Source: Gelria sp.
Lineage (GTDB): Bacteria; Bacillota; Syntrophomonadia; Syntrophomonadales; Syntrophomonadaceae
NCBI GenBank assembly: GCA_012839665.1
Contig: DUMX01000204.1
Coordinates: forward strand, 1-10,029
Direction: 5' to 3'
DNA: 10,029 nt
The notes under the pieces are model-generated. The model did not search any database, was not told where the DNA came from, and was given only the letters and a program-made list of their open reading frames with translations. Below, piece by piece: positions 1 through 6,565 of this stretch. How positions within the stretch are numbered: position 1 is the stretch's first letter; each line of letters opens with the position of its first letter. The translations under genes and the position numbers were made by a program.

Positions 1-322
1 AGATGTTATTTACACCATCGGCGAGACCTCCGATGGTATTAAGACCATGACTGTAAATCCAGATTATTCGGGAATGAAGTATTTTGGGGTACAGGTTACT
101 CCGGTTATAGCGCACGAAGGGCTGGAAACTGTAGTCTTTACTCAATGGAGGGATGATACTCAGCTTGCTATAGCGGCAATCCGGGCGGATTTTAATATCG
201 TGCAGGCCCCTTTGCCGGAGGCGCAGGTCGGGTTTAATGTACAGTCGGGTGATATTATCAAGGTTTGCGTTTTTGATCAATTAAGCAACGACGCCGACCG
301 TAATCCGGTTCCGTTTCAATAG
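1..322 (+). CDS. C-terminal end of an unidentified, probably surface-exposed beta-rich protein (5' end outside window)
   Basis: The reading frame is open from the left edge (first full codon at position 2) to the TAG at 320-322, so these are the last 106 codons of a longer gene; the ATG at 47 has no ribosome binding site and is internal. I do not recognise a named family. The segment alternates short hydrophobic and polar stretches as in an all-beta, immunoglobulin-like domain. It ends with a pattern around VQSGDIIKVCVFDQLSNDAD that resembles the last strands of repeat domains in clostridial S-layer or adhesin-like proteins; that resemblance is from memory. No membrane anchor or sorting signal follows. 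The next gene starts only 14 nt downstream with no terminator between, so it is probably co-transcribed with the ECF transporter and could be an extracellular partner of it. That link is inference. Confidence 0.6.
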   Translation, partial: DVIYTIGETSDGIKTMTVNPDYSGMKYFGVQVTPVIAHEGLETVVFTQWRDDTQLAIAAIRADFNIVQAPLPEAQVGFNVQSGDIIKVCVFDQLSNDADRNPVPFQ

Positions 323-336
323 GTTATGCAAAAATC

Positions 337-954
337 GTGGTAGTTCGGGGAAAGGATGGTAAGGAATTGGGCTGGACGCAAAAAATGCTGGATAGATTTA
401 GCCTGTTTGACCTGATTATCATAGCTATGATGGCGGCTCTGGGGATTGCCATTAAACCGGTGGTAGTTCCCCTGGCCCATATAATTAGCGGTCCCCTTTT
501 TATACCCAGTGGAGCCATAGCCGGCGGATTTTATATGATGTGGATGGTTCTGGGCTTCGGGTTAACCGGTAAACGGGGTACAGCTACTTTAATTGCTCTG
601 GTACAGGCTCTGGTAGTAACTGGAACGGGTATAGTTGGTTCTCATGGTGCCATGAGCCTTATCACCTACACCGTACCTGGGATTATGGCCGATTTAGGAT
701 TACTGCTTATCGGGCACCGGGTCTGTTGTAATCCCTGCTCGTTTCTGGCCGGGATGCTGGCTAATATGGGTGGGACTATTATGGTGAACTTCGTATATTT
801 TCGCCTGCCCCTTATACCCCTCATTTTAGCCCTGAGTACAGCAGCTCTGTCTGGGGGTTTGGGCGGGATTCTTGCTTTTCAGATCCGGCAGCAGTTGTTG
901 AAGTTTCAGCCCGGTTCGTTTCCGGGTTCTTCTATTAGTGGAGGAGGTGGGTGA
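337..954 (+). CDS. ECF transporter substrate-binding (S) component, substrate unknown
   Basis: This is a small, very hydrophobic protein of about 205 residues with roughly six membrane segments (about 24-44, 55-76, 82-100, 105-125, 135-155 and 160-185), the size and topology of ECF-transporter S components. It would bind a vitamin or other micronutrient in the membrane and pass it to the EcfA/EcfT energising module encoded directly downstream. The Gly-Ala-rich helices and the GKRGTAT loop near residue 78 recall the YkoE-like (thiamine/HMP) group, but this is not enough to name a substrate, and no THI-box riboswitch is visible in the 14 nt upstream. The start is uncertain: GTG 337 has only AGGT upstream. 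TTG 367 lies 10 nt after GGGGAAAGGA, and ATG 385 is also possible. All three keep every membrane segment. The stop overlaps the ATPase start (TGATG). Confidence 0.82.
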   Translation: MVVRGKDGKELGWTQKMLDRFSLFDLIIIAMMAALGIAIKPVVVPLAHIISGPLFIPSGAIAGGFYMMWMVLGFGLTGKRGTATLIALVQALVVTGTGIVGSHGAMSLITYTVPGIMADLGLLLIGHRVCCNPCSFLAGMLANMGGTIMVNFVYFRLPLIPLILALSTAALSGGLGGILAFQIRQQLLKFQPGSFPGSSISGGGG

Positions 955-1721
955 TGACGGGAAGGGATACTTACATAAGGGAAGAGGCACAGTACATACC
1001 TGCCCGCAGTTCTATAGGAGAAGCCGGAGCTGCTTTTTTGGAGCTGAGCCAGGTCGGATTTTCCTATTCCGGTAAAAGGCCGGCTGTTTTAAGTGGGATT
1101 AACCTGACTTTTGCCAGGGAGGGGATAACCGCAATTATGGGTCCCAATGGTTGTGGTAAGACTACCCTGACCAAATTGATGGTTGGCATTCTAAGTCCGG
1201 CCAGCGGGGAAATAAGCCTGGAAGGGCGTTCTTTGCAGGAATATACTCTGGCTCAGGTTGGCCGCCGTATCGGTTATGTTTTCCAGAATCCTAATCACCA
1301 GCTTTTTTGTTCCACGGTAGAGGAGGAAATTGGATTTGGATTGACTCATCTGGGTGAGGAACCGGCGGTAGTCAGGGAACGGGTAGACTTTTACCTGGAC
1401 TATTTTGAATTGTCACCGTACCGTGACCAATTCCCCCTCAACTTGAGTTATGGAGAAAAACAGCGCCTGGCGATAGCGGCGGTACTGGCTGGTGAACCGG
1501 GATTTCTCATCCTGGATGAACCTACGGTAGGCCTGGATATCTACCGGGAAAAATTATTGGAAGAGCAATTACATAAAGTTGCCGAATTGGGAAGGGGAGT
1601 AGTTATAGTCAGCCATGATAATAAATTTGTAAGTCAGGTGGCGGAGCGGATTATTACCTTAGAAAATGGCCAGGTCAAGTGGGATAGTAGCTGGAGGGGG
1701 AATAATGACCATGAAGCTTGA
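954..1721 (+). CDS. ecfA: ECF transporter ATP-binding protein (EcfA/CbiO family)
   Basis: Cytoplasmic ABC ATPase that powers the ECF transporter. From ATG 954 (255 residues) the motifs are Walker A GPNGCGKTT (63-71), Q-loop FQNPNHQLF with Gln 111 (this FQNPxxQ form is typical of CbiO/EcfA proteins), signature LSYGE (164-168), Walker B FLILDE (184-189), D-loop Asp 195 and H-loop His 221. The signature has Tyr where the usual motif has Gly (LSGGQ). A preceding GTG at 951 is also in frame; ATG 954 is better spaced from GAGGAGGTGG at 941-950 and overlaps the stop of the S-component gene, indicating translational coupling. About 27 residues precede the first beta strand, a slightly long N-terminus. 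Only one ATPase gene is present, whereas many ECF modules have two, so a homodimer is expected unless a second A subunit is encoded elsewhere. Confidence 0.93.
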   Translation: MTGRDTYIREEAQYIPARSSIGEAGAAFLELSQVGFSYSGKRPAVLSGINLTFAREGITAIMGPNGCGKTTLTKLMVGILSPASGEISLEGRSLQEYTLAQVGRRIGYVFQNPNHQLFCSTVEEEIGFGLTHLGEEPAVVRERVDFYLDYFELSPYRDQFPLNLSYGEKQRLAIAAVLAGEPGFLILDEPTVGLDIYREKLLEEQLHKVAELGRGVVIVSHDNKFVSQVAERIITLENGQVKWDSSWRGNNDHEA

Positions 1722-2442
1722 CCCCCGGACTAAGCTGGTAATGGTGCTCTGTATTACTACCCTGGCTATTGTTTATAATACCCCGGGTGCTCTTTTTTTG
1801 CTGTTGGCAGCCACTATTGGGTTGTTGCTGCTTTTTCGTATTAATCTTATCAGGGTCATGGGTTACCTGAAACCGTATTTTATGCTCTTATTAGTTCTTT
1901 TTTTAGCTCAATGTATTTTTACTCCCGGGGGGGAGGTATTACTGGCTATAGGGTCGGTACGCCTGCTGGGAACCCGGGGATTGCTAATGGGAACCACCGT
2001 AGTTTTACGTCTATTGATAGTTATTGCTGCCGCCGTATTGTTAACTACCAGTAATTCCCGGGATTTTATTTCCGGGCTGGTACAGTGGAAAGTTCCTTAT
2101 GAAGTAGCTTTTATGGTGTCCGTGACTATCCGCTTTCTGCCTATATTCAGGGATGAATTTATTAATGTGGTGACGGCAGTGCAATTGCGGGGGGTGGAAC
2201 TGAAAAAGGTGCCCTGGGGTCAGAAAATAGATTTGTTCCGGCGCCTCTTTTTCCCGGTGGTCTACGGCGCCATCGTGAAAGCCCAGCAGCTGTCGGTGGC
2301 TATGGAAGCACGGGGTTTCAGGGCTTATCCCCGGCGTACTTATCTGCGGCAATTATACTTGACCCGGTGGGATTATGGCTTAATACTGGTTTTCCCTGGT
2401 CTGACCCTATTGCTAATGGGATTACATATGCGATTAGTTTAG
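1705..2442 (+). CDS. ecfT: ECF transporter transmembrane coupling protein EcfT
   Basis: This is the membrane scaffold that couples the ATPase to the S component. From ATG 1705 the protein has 245 residues, the family's usual length. It has an N-terminal KLDPRTKL start typical of EcfT/CbiQ, four to six hydrophobic segments (about 12-45, 55-75, 92-113 and a C-terminal one), and a long amphipathic cytoplasmic region carrying the two X-Arg-X coupling motifs: QLRG (160-163) and ARG within AMEARGF (199-205). In the family these arginines dock into the grooves of the two ATPases. The ribosome binding site GGAGGGGG at 1693-1700 lies inside the end of the ATPase gene, favouring ATG 1705 or ATG 1711. 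An in-frame upstream start at 1666 has no such site and would read the ribosome binding site as protein. The 17-nt overlap with ecfA implies coupled translation. Together the genes form an S-A-T operon. Confidence 0.93.
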   Translation: MTMKLDPRTKLVMVLCITTLAIVYNTPGALFLLLAATIGLLLLFRINLIRVMGYLKPYFMLLLVLFLAQCIFTPGGEVLLAIGSVRLLGTRGLLMGTTVVLRLLIVIAAAVLLTTSNSRDFISGLVQWKVPYEVAFMVSVTIRFLPIFRDEFINVVTAVQLRGVELKKVPWGQKIDLFRRLFFPVVYGAIVKAQQLSVAMEARGFRAYPRRTYLRQLYLTRWDYGLILVFPGLTLLLMGLHMRLV

Positions 2443-2449
2443 AATTAGG

Positions 2450-2478
2450 TTGACCCGATTAAACAGCAAGGACATAAT
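2450..2478 (+). promoter_or_regulatory. SigmaA-type promoter for the TsaA-FmdE gene
   Basis: TTGACC at 2450-2455 and CATAAT at 2473-2478 are separated by 17 bp, a near-consensus vegetative promoter. It lies 8 bp after the ecfT stop and about 80 bp before the ATG at 2556, so the downstream gene probably has its own transcript. No convincing terminator separates it from ecfT, so read-through from the transporter operon remains possible. Confidence 0.6.
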
Positions 2479-2555
2479 ATTGTAAGCCACCATGGTTTTA
2501 GAATGGTTTCAATAGTAGAGAGAGAAAAAGAATTTGGATTTAGGAGGCAGATATA

Positions 2556-3398
2556 ATGTATAAAATTCCAGAGGAACCTGTTTCTATCAAGCCGGTAGGA
2601 GTAGTGGTTTCGGATTTTAAGAAGGTTAGCAGGCAGTTTGATTACAATCAGGAAAGCATGATATATATGAGGGAAGATCTTACCCGGGCCTTAACCGGGA
2701 TTGAATATTTTTCCCATATTCATGTGGTTTATTTCCAGCACCGCCGGCAGGATTGGTTGGAAATGGTAGGAAACGGATCGGAAGCGGAGGCCTCCTTGAC
2801 CATACCTTTTGCCGGCGAACCCGCCTATCAGGGGGTCTATTCTACCCGCTCACCAGCGCGTCCTTCAGCTCTGGGGTACTGTGCGGTGGAACTGATAAAG
2901 CGAGAGCAAAACCGTTTGTATGTCAGGGGGCTAGATGCTATTGATGGAACTCCGGTCTTGGACGTAAAAATTTATATTCCTCATTTTGATGCTTTTCCAT
3001 TAGCCGAAATACCCTTGAATTGGTGTAAGCCGGATGAACCTATAACCACTTCCCGTTTTCTGCATTGGGATACCATTAATGTTGGGCTTACTTTGGGATT
3101 AAGAACTGGTGCCAAAGCCTTGCAGGTATTGGGTATTAATCGCGGGGAGGCAGTTAGAGCAGAAGTGGTGGGTGGGCATTTCTTTGCCCAGGGGATTGAA
3201 GGGACTACTGGCTGCAGCCCTATAGGGGGTACTATGATTTTGGATGGAGCCAATGCTCCGATGGGAGAGTGGAAATTAAGATTGATTGGCCCGGATAATG
3301 CGGTAGAAATCAGGCTTTATGAACGTATGTACTCGGAGGCCAGTGAAGTTCTGGGGCTGGAAGAGGAGGCCTTATTTGCCTCGGTACAAAAGCTGTAG
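2556..3398 (+). CDS. TsaA/TrmO-like domain fused to an FmdE-like domain
   Basis: A 280-residue two-domain protein. Residues about 11-148 match the TsaA/TrmO family (E. coli TrmO methylates t6A37 of tRNA-Thr using SAM): IKPVGVV (11-17), the G-x-x-x-FSHI segment (48-55), YSTRSPARPSALG (95-107) and GLDAIDGTPVLDVKIY (125-140). The family's usual RPNPIG is RPSALG here. Residues about 168-262 resemble the FmdE domain first named in formylmethanofuran dehydrogenase operons: a VGLTLGLRTG helix (176-185) and a TTGC (217-220) turn followed by an IGGTMI strand. The FmdE H-x-C-P-G metal site appears absent, with Asn 175 where Cys is expected, although Cys 220 is kept. The ATG is set by TTTAGGAGG about 8 nt upstream. 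The substrate is unknown; a tRNA modification or a cofactor/metal-linked role both fit. Domain names are from memory of motifs; TsaA is secure, FmdE less so. Confidence 0.8.
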   Translation: MYKIPEEPVSIKPVGVVVSDFKKVSRQFDYNQESMIYMREDLTRALTGIEYFSHIHVVYFQHRRQDWLEMVGNGSEAEASLTIPFAGEPAYQGVYSTRSPARPSALGYCAVELIKREQNRLYVRGLDAIDGTPVLDVKIYIPHFDAFPLAEIPLNWCKPDEPITTSRFLHWDTINVGLTLGLRTGAKALQVLGINRGEAVRAEVVGGHFFAQGIEGTTGCSPIGGTMILDGANAPMGEWKLRLIGPDNAVEIRLYERMYSEASEVLGLEEEALFASVQKL

Positions 3399-3412
3399 GG
3401 TACAGATTTTTT
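3393..3412 (+). terminator. Weak terminator-like hairpin after the TsaA-FmdE gene
   Basis: CTGTA (3393-3397) and TACAG (3401-3405) form a 5-bp stem with a GGG loop, followed by A and six T (3407-3412). The stem overlaps the stop codon at 3396-3398. It is short for an intrinsic terminator and may terminate only in part. Confidence 0.3.
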
Positions 3413-3439
3413 GCAGGGTAATTAATGGTCTGGTATAAT
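3410..3439 (+). promoter_or_regulatory. Extended -10 promoter ahead of the mannose operon
   Basis: TGGTATAAT at 3431-3439 is a perfect extended -10 (TG-N-TATAAT). A weaker -35 lies upstream as TTTGCA (3410-3415, 18-bp spacer) or TTGCAG (3411-3416, 17-bp spacer). Initiation near 3446 would give a roughly 255-nt untranslated leader before the guanylyltransferase start at 3703. It is the best promoter in the 3399-3702 gap and the natural driver for the manC-pmm pair. Confidence 0.6.
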
Positions 3440-3702
3440 ATAAATGTCATAATAGTGGTTAACCTGGAATATCTTATATGACGACTCCTTCTCTTAAACT
3501 TACATTTAAGCGACTTTTTGCATAAGATTCTCTAAAGGATTTTATGGGGGTAATACTTATGTCGCTAACGCTTTTCTATTTTTTATTCATAATAAATTGA
3601 TAAGATTATTTATCTTAAATCTGCGTTTTGAATTTTCAAGCTAATGCATACTTGTTGCTTTATATAGTCAAATCACGAGATTACCGGGGAGAGGTGATGG
3701 AT
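3440..3702 (+). other. AT-rich leader region of the mannose operon
   Basis: This non-coding stretch is more AT-rich than its flanks. It holds CTTAAA/TTTAAG (a 6-bp hairpin ending at 3510), a longer pairing of GCGAC 3510-3514 plus ATAAG 3522-3526 with CTTATGTCGC 3556-3565, and TAAGAT/ATCTTA near 3601-3617. An 18-codon hydrophobic ORF runs from ATG 3544 to TGA 3598-3600 behind AAAGGA (3534-3539). I do not recognise a known riboswitch class. The region may be an attenuating leader or simply spacer. It ends in the strong ribosome binding site GGGGAGAGG (3686-3694). Confidence 0.4.
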
Positions 3703-4776
3703 ATGATATATGGGGTAATTCTTGCGGGGGGGACGGGAGAACGTTTTTGGCCGTTATCACGGCGGGAAAGCCCGAAGCAGTTTTTGCCTTTATTTGGTGA
3801 GCGTACTATGCTGCAGCTTACTATGGATAAACTGAAAGGACTATTAGATGCCGGGAACGTTTTTGTAGTTACGGATAAGGCATATCGGGAATTGGTAGCT
3901 ATGCAACTGCCTGAAATACCATCGGAAAATATAATTTGCGAGCCCTGCGGGCGGGATACAGCAGCAGCGATAGGGCTGGCGGCGGAGCATATTGCTCATC
4001 GGGATCCTACCGGGGTTATGGTAGTACTACCGGCTGACCACTATGTGGCTGATGTTGAGGAGTTTAAGCGGGTATTAAAGGCCGGGGTGGAAGTAGCCCG
4101 GGAAGGGGAATGGGTACTGACTATAGGAATCAGGCCTTCGCGTCCGGAGACTGGATATGGATACATACAACAGGGAGAGCAGCAGGGAAAAAGGCAGGGA
4201 ATTGCAGTTTTCAGGGCGGTTGCTTTTCACGAAAAACCGGATTTAAACAAGGCTGTAAAATACCTGGAATCAGGGGATTATCTCTGGAACAGTGGGATGT
4301 TTATCTGGCGGGTGGATTTAATCCGTAATCTTATTACCCGTTTTCTACCCCAGTTGGATGCGGGTTTGTTGCAAATAGCTGCCAGTATTGATAGCGAGGG
4401 GGAGGAACAGGTGACCGCAGCGGTATATCAGGACTTACCTCGTGTTTCGGTAGATTATGGAATAATGGAAAAATGCGATGAAGTGCTGGTTATACCAGCT
4501 ACTTTTGGTTGGGATGATGTAGGTAGTTGGACTGCTCTGGGGCGTTATGGGGAAGTTGACCAACAGGGTAATGTACTGAAAGCCCGGGGGGTATTTCTAG
4601 ACACTTACGATTGTTTAGTTTATGCACCGGATCGGGTAGTAGCTACTCTGGGGGTCAGGGACCTTTTAATTGTTGATGATGGTGATAGCCTTTTAATTTG
4701 TCAAAAAGATAGGGACCAGGAAATTAAGAAAGTAGTGGAAGCTCTGCGTCAGGCTGGCCACGATGAGGTGATTTAA
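3703..4776 (+). CDS. manC: Mannose-1-phosphate guanylyltransferase (GDP-mannose pyrophosphorylase)
   Basis: This enzyme joins GTP and mannose-1-phosphate to give GDP-mannose and pyrophosphate in the cytoplasm. From ATG 3703 the protein has 357 residues, the length of the single-domain enzyme; the phosphomannose isomerase domain of the long ManC/AlgA form is absent. Motifs: nucleotide loop LAGGTGERFWPLSR (7-20), PKQFL (24-28), CGRDTAAAIG (82-91), VLPADH (108-113), TGYGYI (150-155), EKPD (177-180), WNSGMFIW (195-202), then DYGIMEK and GWDDVGSW in the C-terminal half. ATG 3703 sits 8 nt after GGAGAGG and begins MIYGVILAGG as in the family. ATG 3697 is too close to that site, and an upstream TTG at 3628 has no site and adds residues foreign to the family. 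The next gene follows by 26 nt and supplies its substrate. Confidence 0.95.
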   Translation: MIYGVILAGGTGERFWPLSRRESPKQFLPLFGERTMLQLTMDKLKGLLDAGNVFVVTDKAYRELVAMQLPEIPSENIICEPCGRDTAAAIGLAAEHIAHRDPTGVMVVLPADHYVADVEEFKRVLKAGVEVAREGEWVLTIGIRPSRPETGYGYIQQGEQQGKRQGIAVFRAVAFHEKPDLNKAVKYLESGDYLWNSGMFIWRVDLIRNLITRFLPQLDAGLLQIAASIDSEGEEQVTAAVYQDLPRVSVDYGIMEKCDEVLVIPATFGWDDVGSWTALGRYGEVDQQGNVLKARGVFLDTYDCLVYAPDRVVATLGVRDLLIVDDGDSLLICQKDRDQEIKKVVEALRQAGHDEVI

Positions 4777-4802
4777 AGATTCCGGGGAGAGGAGAAGGTA
4801 AA

Positions 4803-6176
4803 ATGATTAAGGCCAATATTTTCAGGCAATATGATGTTCGTGGGGTGGTAGACCAGGAGTTAACAGAAGAAGCAGCCTATCGGATAGCTCGTGCCGTAGC
4901 TACACAGGCCGCCGCCAGGAATTGGCATAAAATTTTACTGGGGATGGATAATCGAAAATCCTCGCCGCATTTACGTGAGGTGGTAGTAAAAGGGTTGCTT
5001 GATTCAGGTTGCGAGGTAATAGACCTGGGGGTAGTGGTGACGCCTATATTTTACTATGCCGCCCGTTACCTGGAGGTAAATGCCGGTCTTATGATAACTG
5101 CCAGCCATAATCCGGGGGAATATAATGGGTTTAAGATATTGTTGGGGGAGGGTACTATCTACGGGGAAGAGATTCAGGCCCTGCGGCGTCTGGCCGAAAG
5201 CGGGGAGTTTGTTACTGGCTCCGATGGTAGTGTAAATCAGGTAGATGTGGTTGATGATTATATTAATATGATAAAAGAAAAAATCCAGTTGGGGCCGAAA
5301 AAAATAAAGGTGGTAGTTGATTGCGGAAATGGAACTGCATCCTTTTTTGCTCCACGTCTATTCCGGGAACTGGGTTGTTCGGTGGTAGAACTTTACTGTG
5401 AGTCAGACCCGGACTTCCCCAATCATCATCCGGATCCGGTGGCGGTAGAAAATTGTCAAGACCTTATTCGGGTGGTACAGGAGGAGAATGCCGATCTGGG
5501 TATTGGTTTAGACGGGGATGGCGACCGTCTGGGGGTGGTTGACCGTCAAGGTAATATTATCTGGGGCGATATGCTGATGATTCTTTTCTGGCGGGAGATT
5601 CTACCTAAATATCCGGGTACTCAGTGCATTGTGGAAGTTAAATGTTCGCAAAGCCTGATTGATGAAATTAATCGGCTAGGAGGAAAACCGCTAATTTATA
5701 AGACCGGGCACTCTTTGATAAAAGCTCGTATGCGGGAGATAGGAGCAGTTTTTACCGGTGAGATGTCGGGACATCTGTTTTTTGCAGACGAATATTATGG
5801 TTTTGATGATGCTCTCTATGCGGCAGCTAGATTATTACGTATTCTTTCCTATTCGGAGCAGGATATTACTGCCTTACTGGCTGATGTACCCAAATATTAT
5901 GCTACTCCTGAAATTAGGGTAAAAAGCACCGATGAAGAAAAGTTTCAGGTAGTAGAACAGGTGCTTGAGCATTTCCAGTCACGTTATCAGGTTATTGATG
6001 TGGATGGTGCGCGTATTCTTTTCCCAGATGGTTGGGGTTTGGTCAGGGCGTCGAACACTGGCCCGGAGTTAATTGTTCGCTGTGAGGGCGGGACCCCAGA
6101 GGGTTTGGAAAGAATAAAAAAGGAGTTATTTGGTTTTCTAAAACAGATTTCGGTGAGCTCTAATTTCTTTGACTAA
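4803..6176 (+). CDS. manB: Phosphomannomutase/phosphoglucomutase
   Basis: This enzyme interconverts mannose-6-phosphate and mannose-1-phosphate, and in many members also the glucose phosphates; it feeds the guanylyltransferase encoded just upstream. The 457-residue length is typical of the alpha-D-phosphohexomutase superfamily. Its four signature loops are all present: TASHNP (99-104) with the phosphorylated serine at 101, the Mg-binding DGDGDR (237-242), the sugar-specificity loop GEMSGH (319-324), and the phosphate-binding RASNTGPE (415-422). GEMSGH is the form common to the bifunctional PMM/PGM AlgC group, so activity on both sugars is plausible. The ATG is fixed by a purine-rich site, GGGGAGAGGAGAAGG, ending 4-5 nt before it. 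An 11-nt CCGGGGAGAGG is shared with the manC ribosome binding site (3684-3694 and 4782-4792). No terminator lies between the two genes, so they form an operon. Confidence 0.94.
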   Translation: MIKANIFRQYDVRGVVDQELTEEAAYRIARAVATQAAARNWHKILLGMDNRKSSPHLREVVVKGLLDSGCEVIDLGVVVTPIFYYAARYLEVNAGLMITASHNPGEYNGFKILLGEGTIYGEEIQALRRLAESGEFVTGSDGSVNQVDVVDDYINMIKEKIQLGPKKIKVVVDCGNGTASFFAPRLFRELGCSVVELYCESDPDFPNHHPDPVAVENCQDLIRVVQEENADLGIGLDGDGDRLGVVDRQGNIIWGDMLMILFWREILPKYPGTQCIVEVKCSQSLIDEINRLGGKPLIYKTGHSLIKARMREIGAVFTGEMSGHLFFADEYYGFDDALYAAARLLRILSYSEQDITALLADVPKYYATPEIRVKSTDEEKFQVVEQVLEHFQSRYQVIDVDGARILFPDGWGLVRASNTGPELIVRCEGGTPEGLERIKKELFGFLKQISVSSNFFD

Positions 6177-6323
6177 ATCTGACCTTTGTGGTATTCTTAA
6201 TAATAGGAATAGTGTTAACTTATTGAGAATTTTCATTTCCCACGTTTTTGATTACACTGCAATCCTGCGTCTATTTTATGTTTTTTTCCTAATTTAAATA
6301 TGTATGAAGATAGTTGTATTGGT

Positions 6324-6380
6324 ATTGCTGGTAGGGGAAAGTCCCCCCCCTACCGGTAATTTAGAAGTTTTTATTTTCTC
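6324..6380 (+). terminator. 14-bp GC-containing hairpin with T-rich tail
   Basis: Positions 6324-6337 pair with 6347-6360 without a mismatch if two G-U pairs and a GGUAGGGG/CCCCUACC core are counted; the loop is 9 nt. TTAGAAGTTTTTATTTTCTC follows. The T tract starts several bases after the stem rather than abutting it, so it could be a terminator for the manC-manB transcript (148 nt after its stop), an attenuator for the downstream genes, or an mRNA end protector. Confidence 0.5.
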
Positions 6381-6461
6381 ATAAACCAGACTATTTTCCC
6401 AAAAGGGGTTTAAGCGTAATGCATTTTAACCAGGGATTAATAGGGGAGGTGGTACGATTTT

Positions 6462-6551
6462 TTGATATCAGTAGCTAACCGAATAAATACGGAAGATGGG
6501 ATTTCGAATTCCAGGTTGCATTTAAGCAAATGGTTTCTGCGAAAAAACTAG
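6462..6551 (+). CDS. Possible 29-residue leader peptide (TTG start)
   Basis: TTG 6462 follows AGGGGAGGTGG (6442-6452; GGAGGT 11 nt before the start), one of the strongest ribosome-binding-like sites in the window and otherwise unexplained. The frame runs 29 codons to TAG 6549-6551. The product would be polar and basic at its C-terminus (LSKWFLRKN) with no membrane segment and no recognised similarity. Its stop codon touches the AGGAGGTGGGG site of the glycosyltransferase gene, the arrangement seen in translationally coupled leaders. The long spacing and TTG start weaken the case; it may be a decayed start region rather than a real peptide. Confidence 0.3.
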   Translation: MISVANRINTEDGISNSRLHLSKWFLRKN

Positions 6552-6565
6552 GAGGTGGGGCAGAA

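Larger units (their letters stand above)
6177..6565 (+). other. 389-bp intergenic region between the GDP-mannose genes and the glycosyltransferase
   Basis: It carries no long coding sequence. It holds a 14-bp hairpin (6324-6360), a small ORF with its own ribosome binding site (6462-6551), and the GGAGGTGGGG site of the glycosyltransferase gene at 6551-6560. A weak promoter-like pair, TTGATT 6248-6253 and TATTTT 6272-6277 with an 18-bp spacer, lies before the hairpin. I find no convincing promoter between the hairpin and the small ORF. Positions 6343-6350 are a run of eight C, where sequencing length errors are common. Confidence 0.5.

Noticed and set aside
323..340. Vitamin riboswitch (for example THI box) ahead of the ECF operon
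   Set aside because: Only 14 nt separate the S-component gene from the preceding gene; any riboswitch would have to lie outside the window.
2041..2352. 103-codon reverse-strand open frame inside ecfT
   Set aside because: It lies wholly opposite a well-supported gene, has His/Pro-rich composition with no motif, and no ribosome binding site; it is an antisense shadow. The same holds for reverse frames at 324-518 and 2981-3253.
2492..2514. Tandem ATGGTTTTAGA / ATGGTTTCAAT repeat in the leader of the TsaA-FmdE gene
   Set aside because: Two imperfect AT-rich copies of 11 bp are easily produced by chance; no dyad symmetry or third copy supports an operator.
3628..3702. Longer manC product from TTG 3628
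   Set aside because: It adds 25 residues foreign to the family, has no ribosome binding site, and would read GGGGAGAGG at 3686-3694 as coding.
6343..6350. Run of eight C
   Set aside because: Treated as a simple homopolymer within a hairpin; there is no sign that it is a phase-variation tract, since it is not in or directly before a coding frame.
6530..6565. Longer glycosyltransferase from ATG 6530
   Set aside because: It has no ribosome binding site, and the AGGAGGTGGGG site sits inside the added 12 codons with ideal spacing to ATG 6566.
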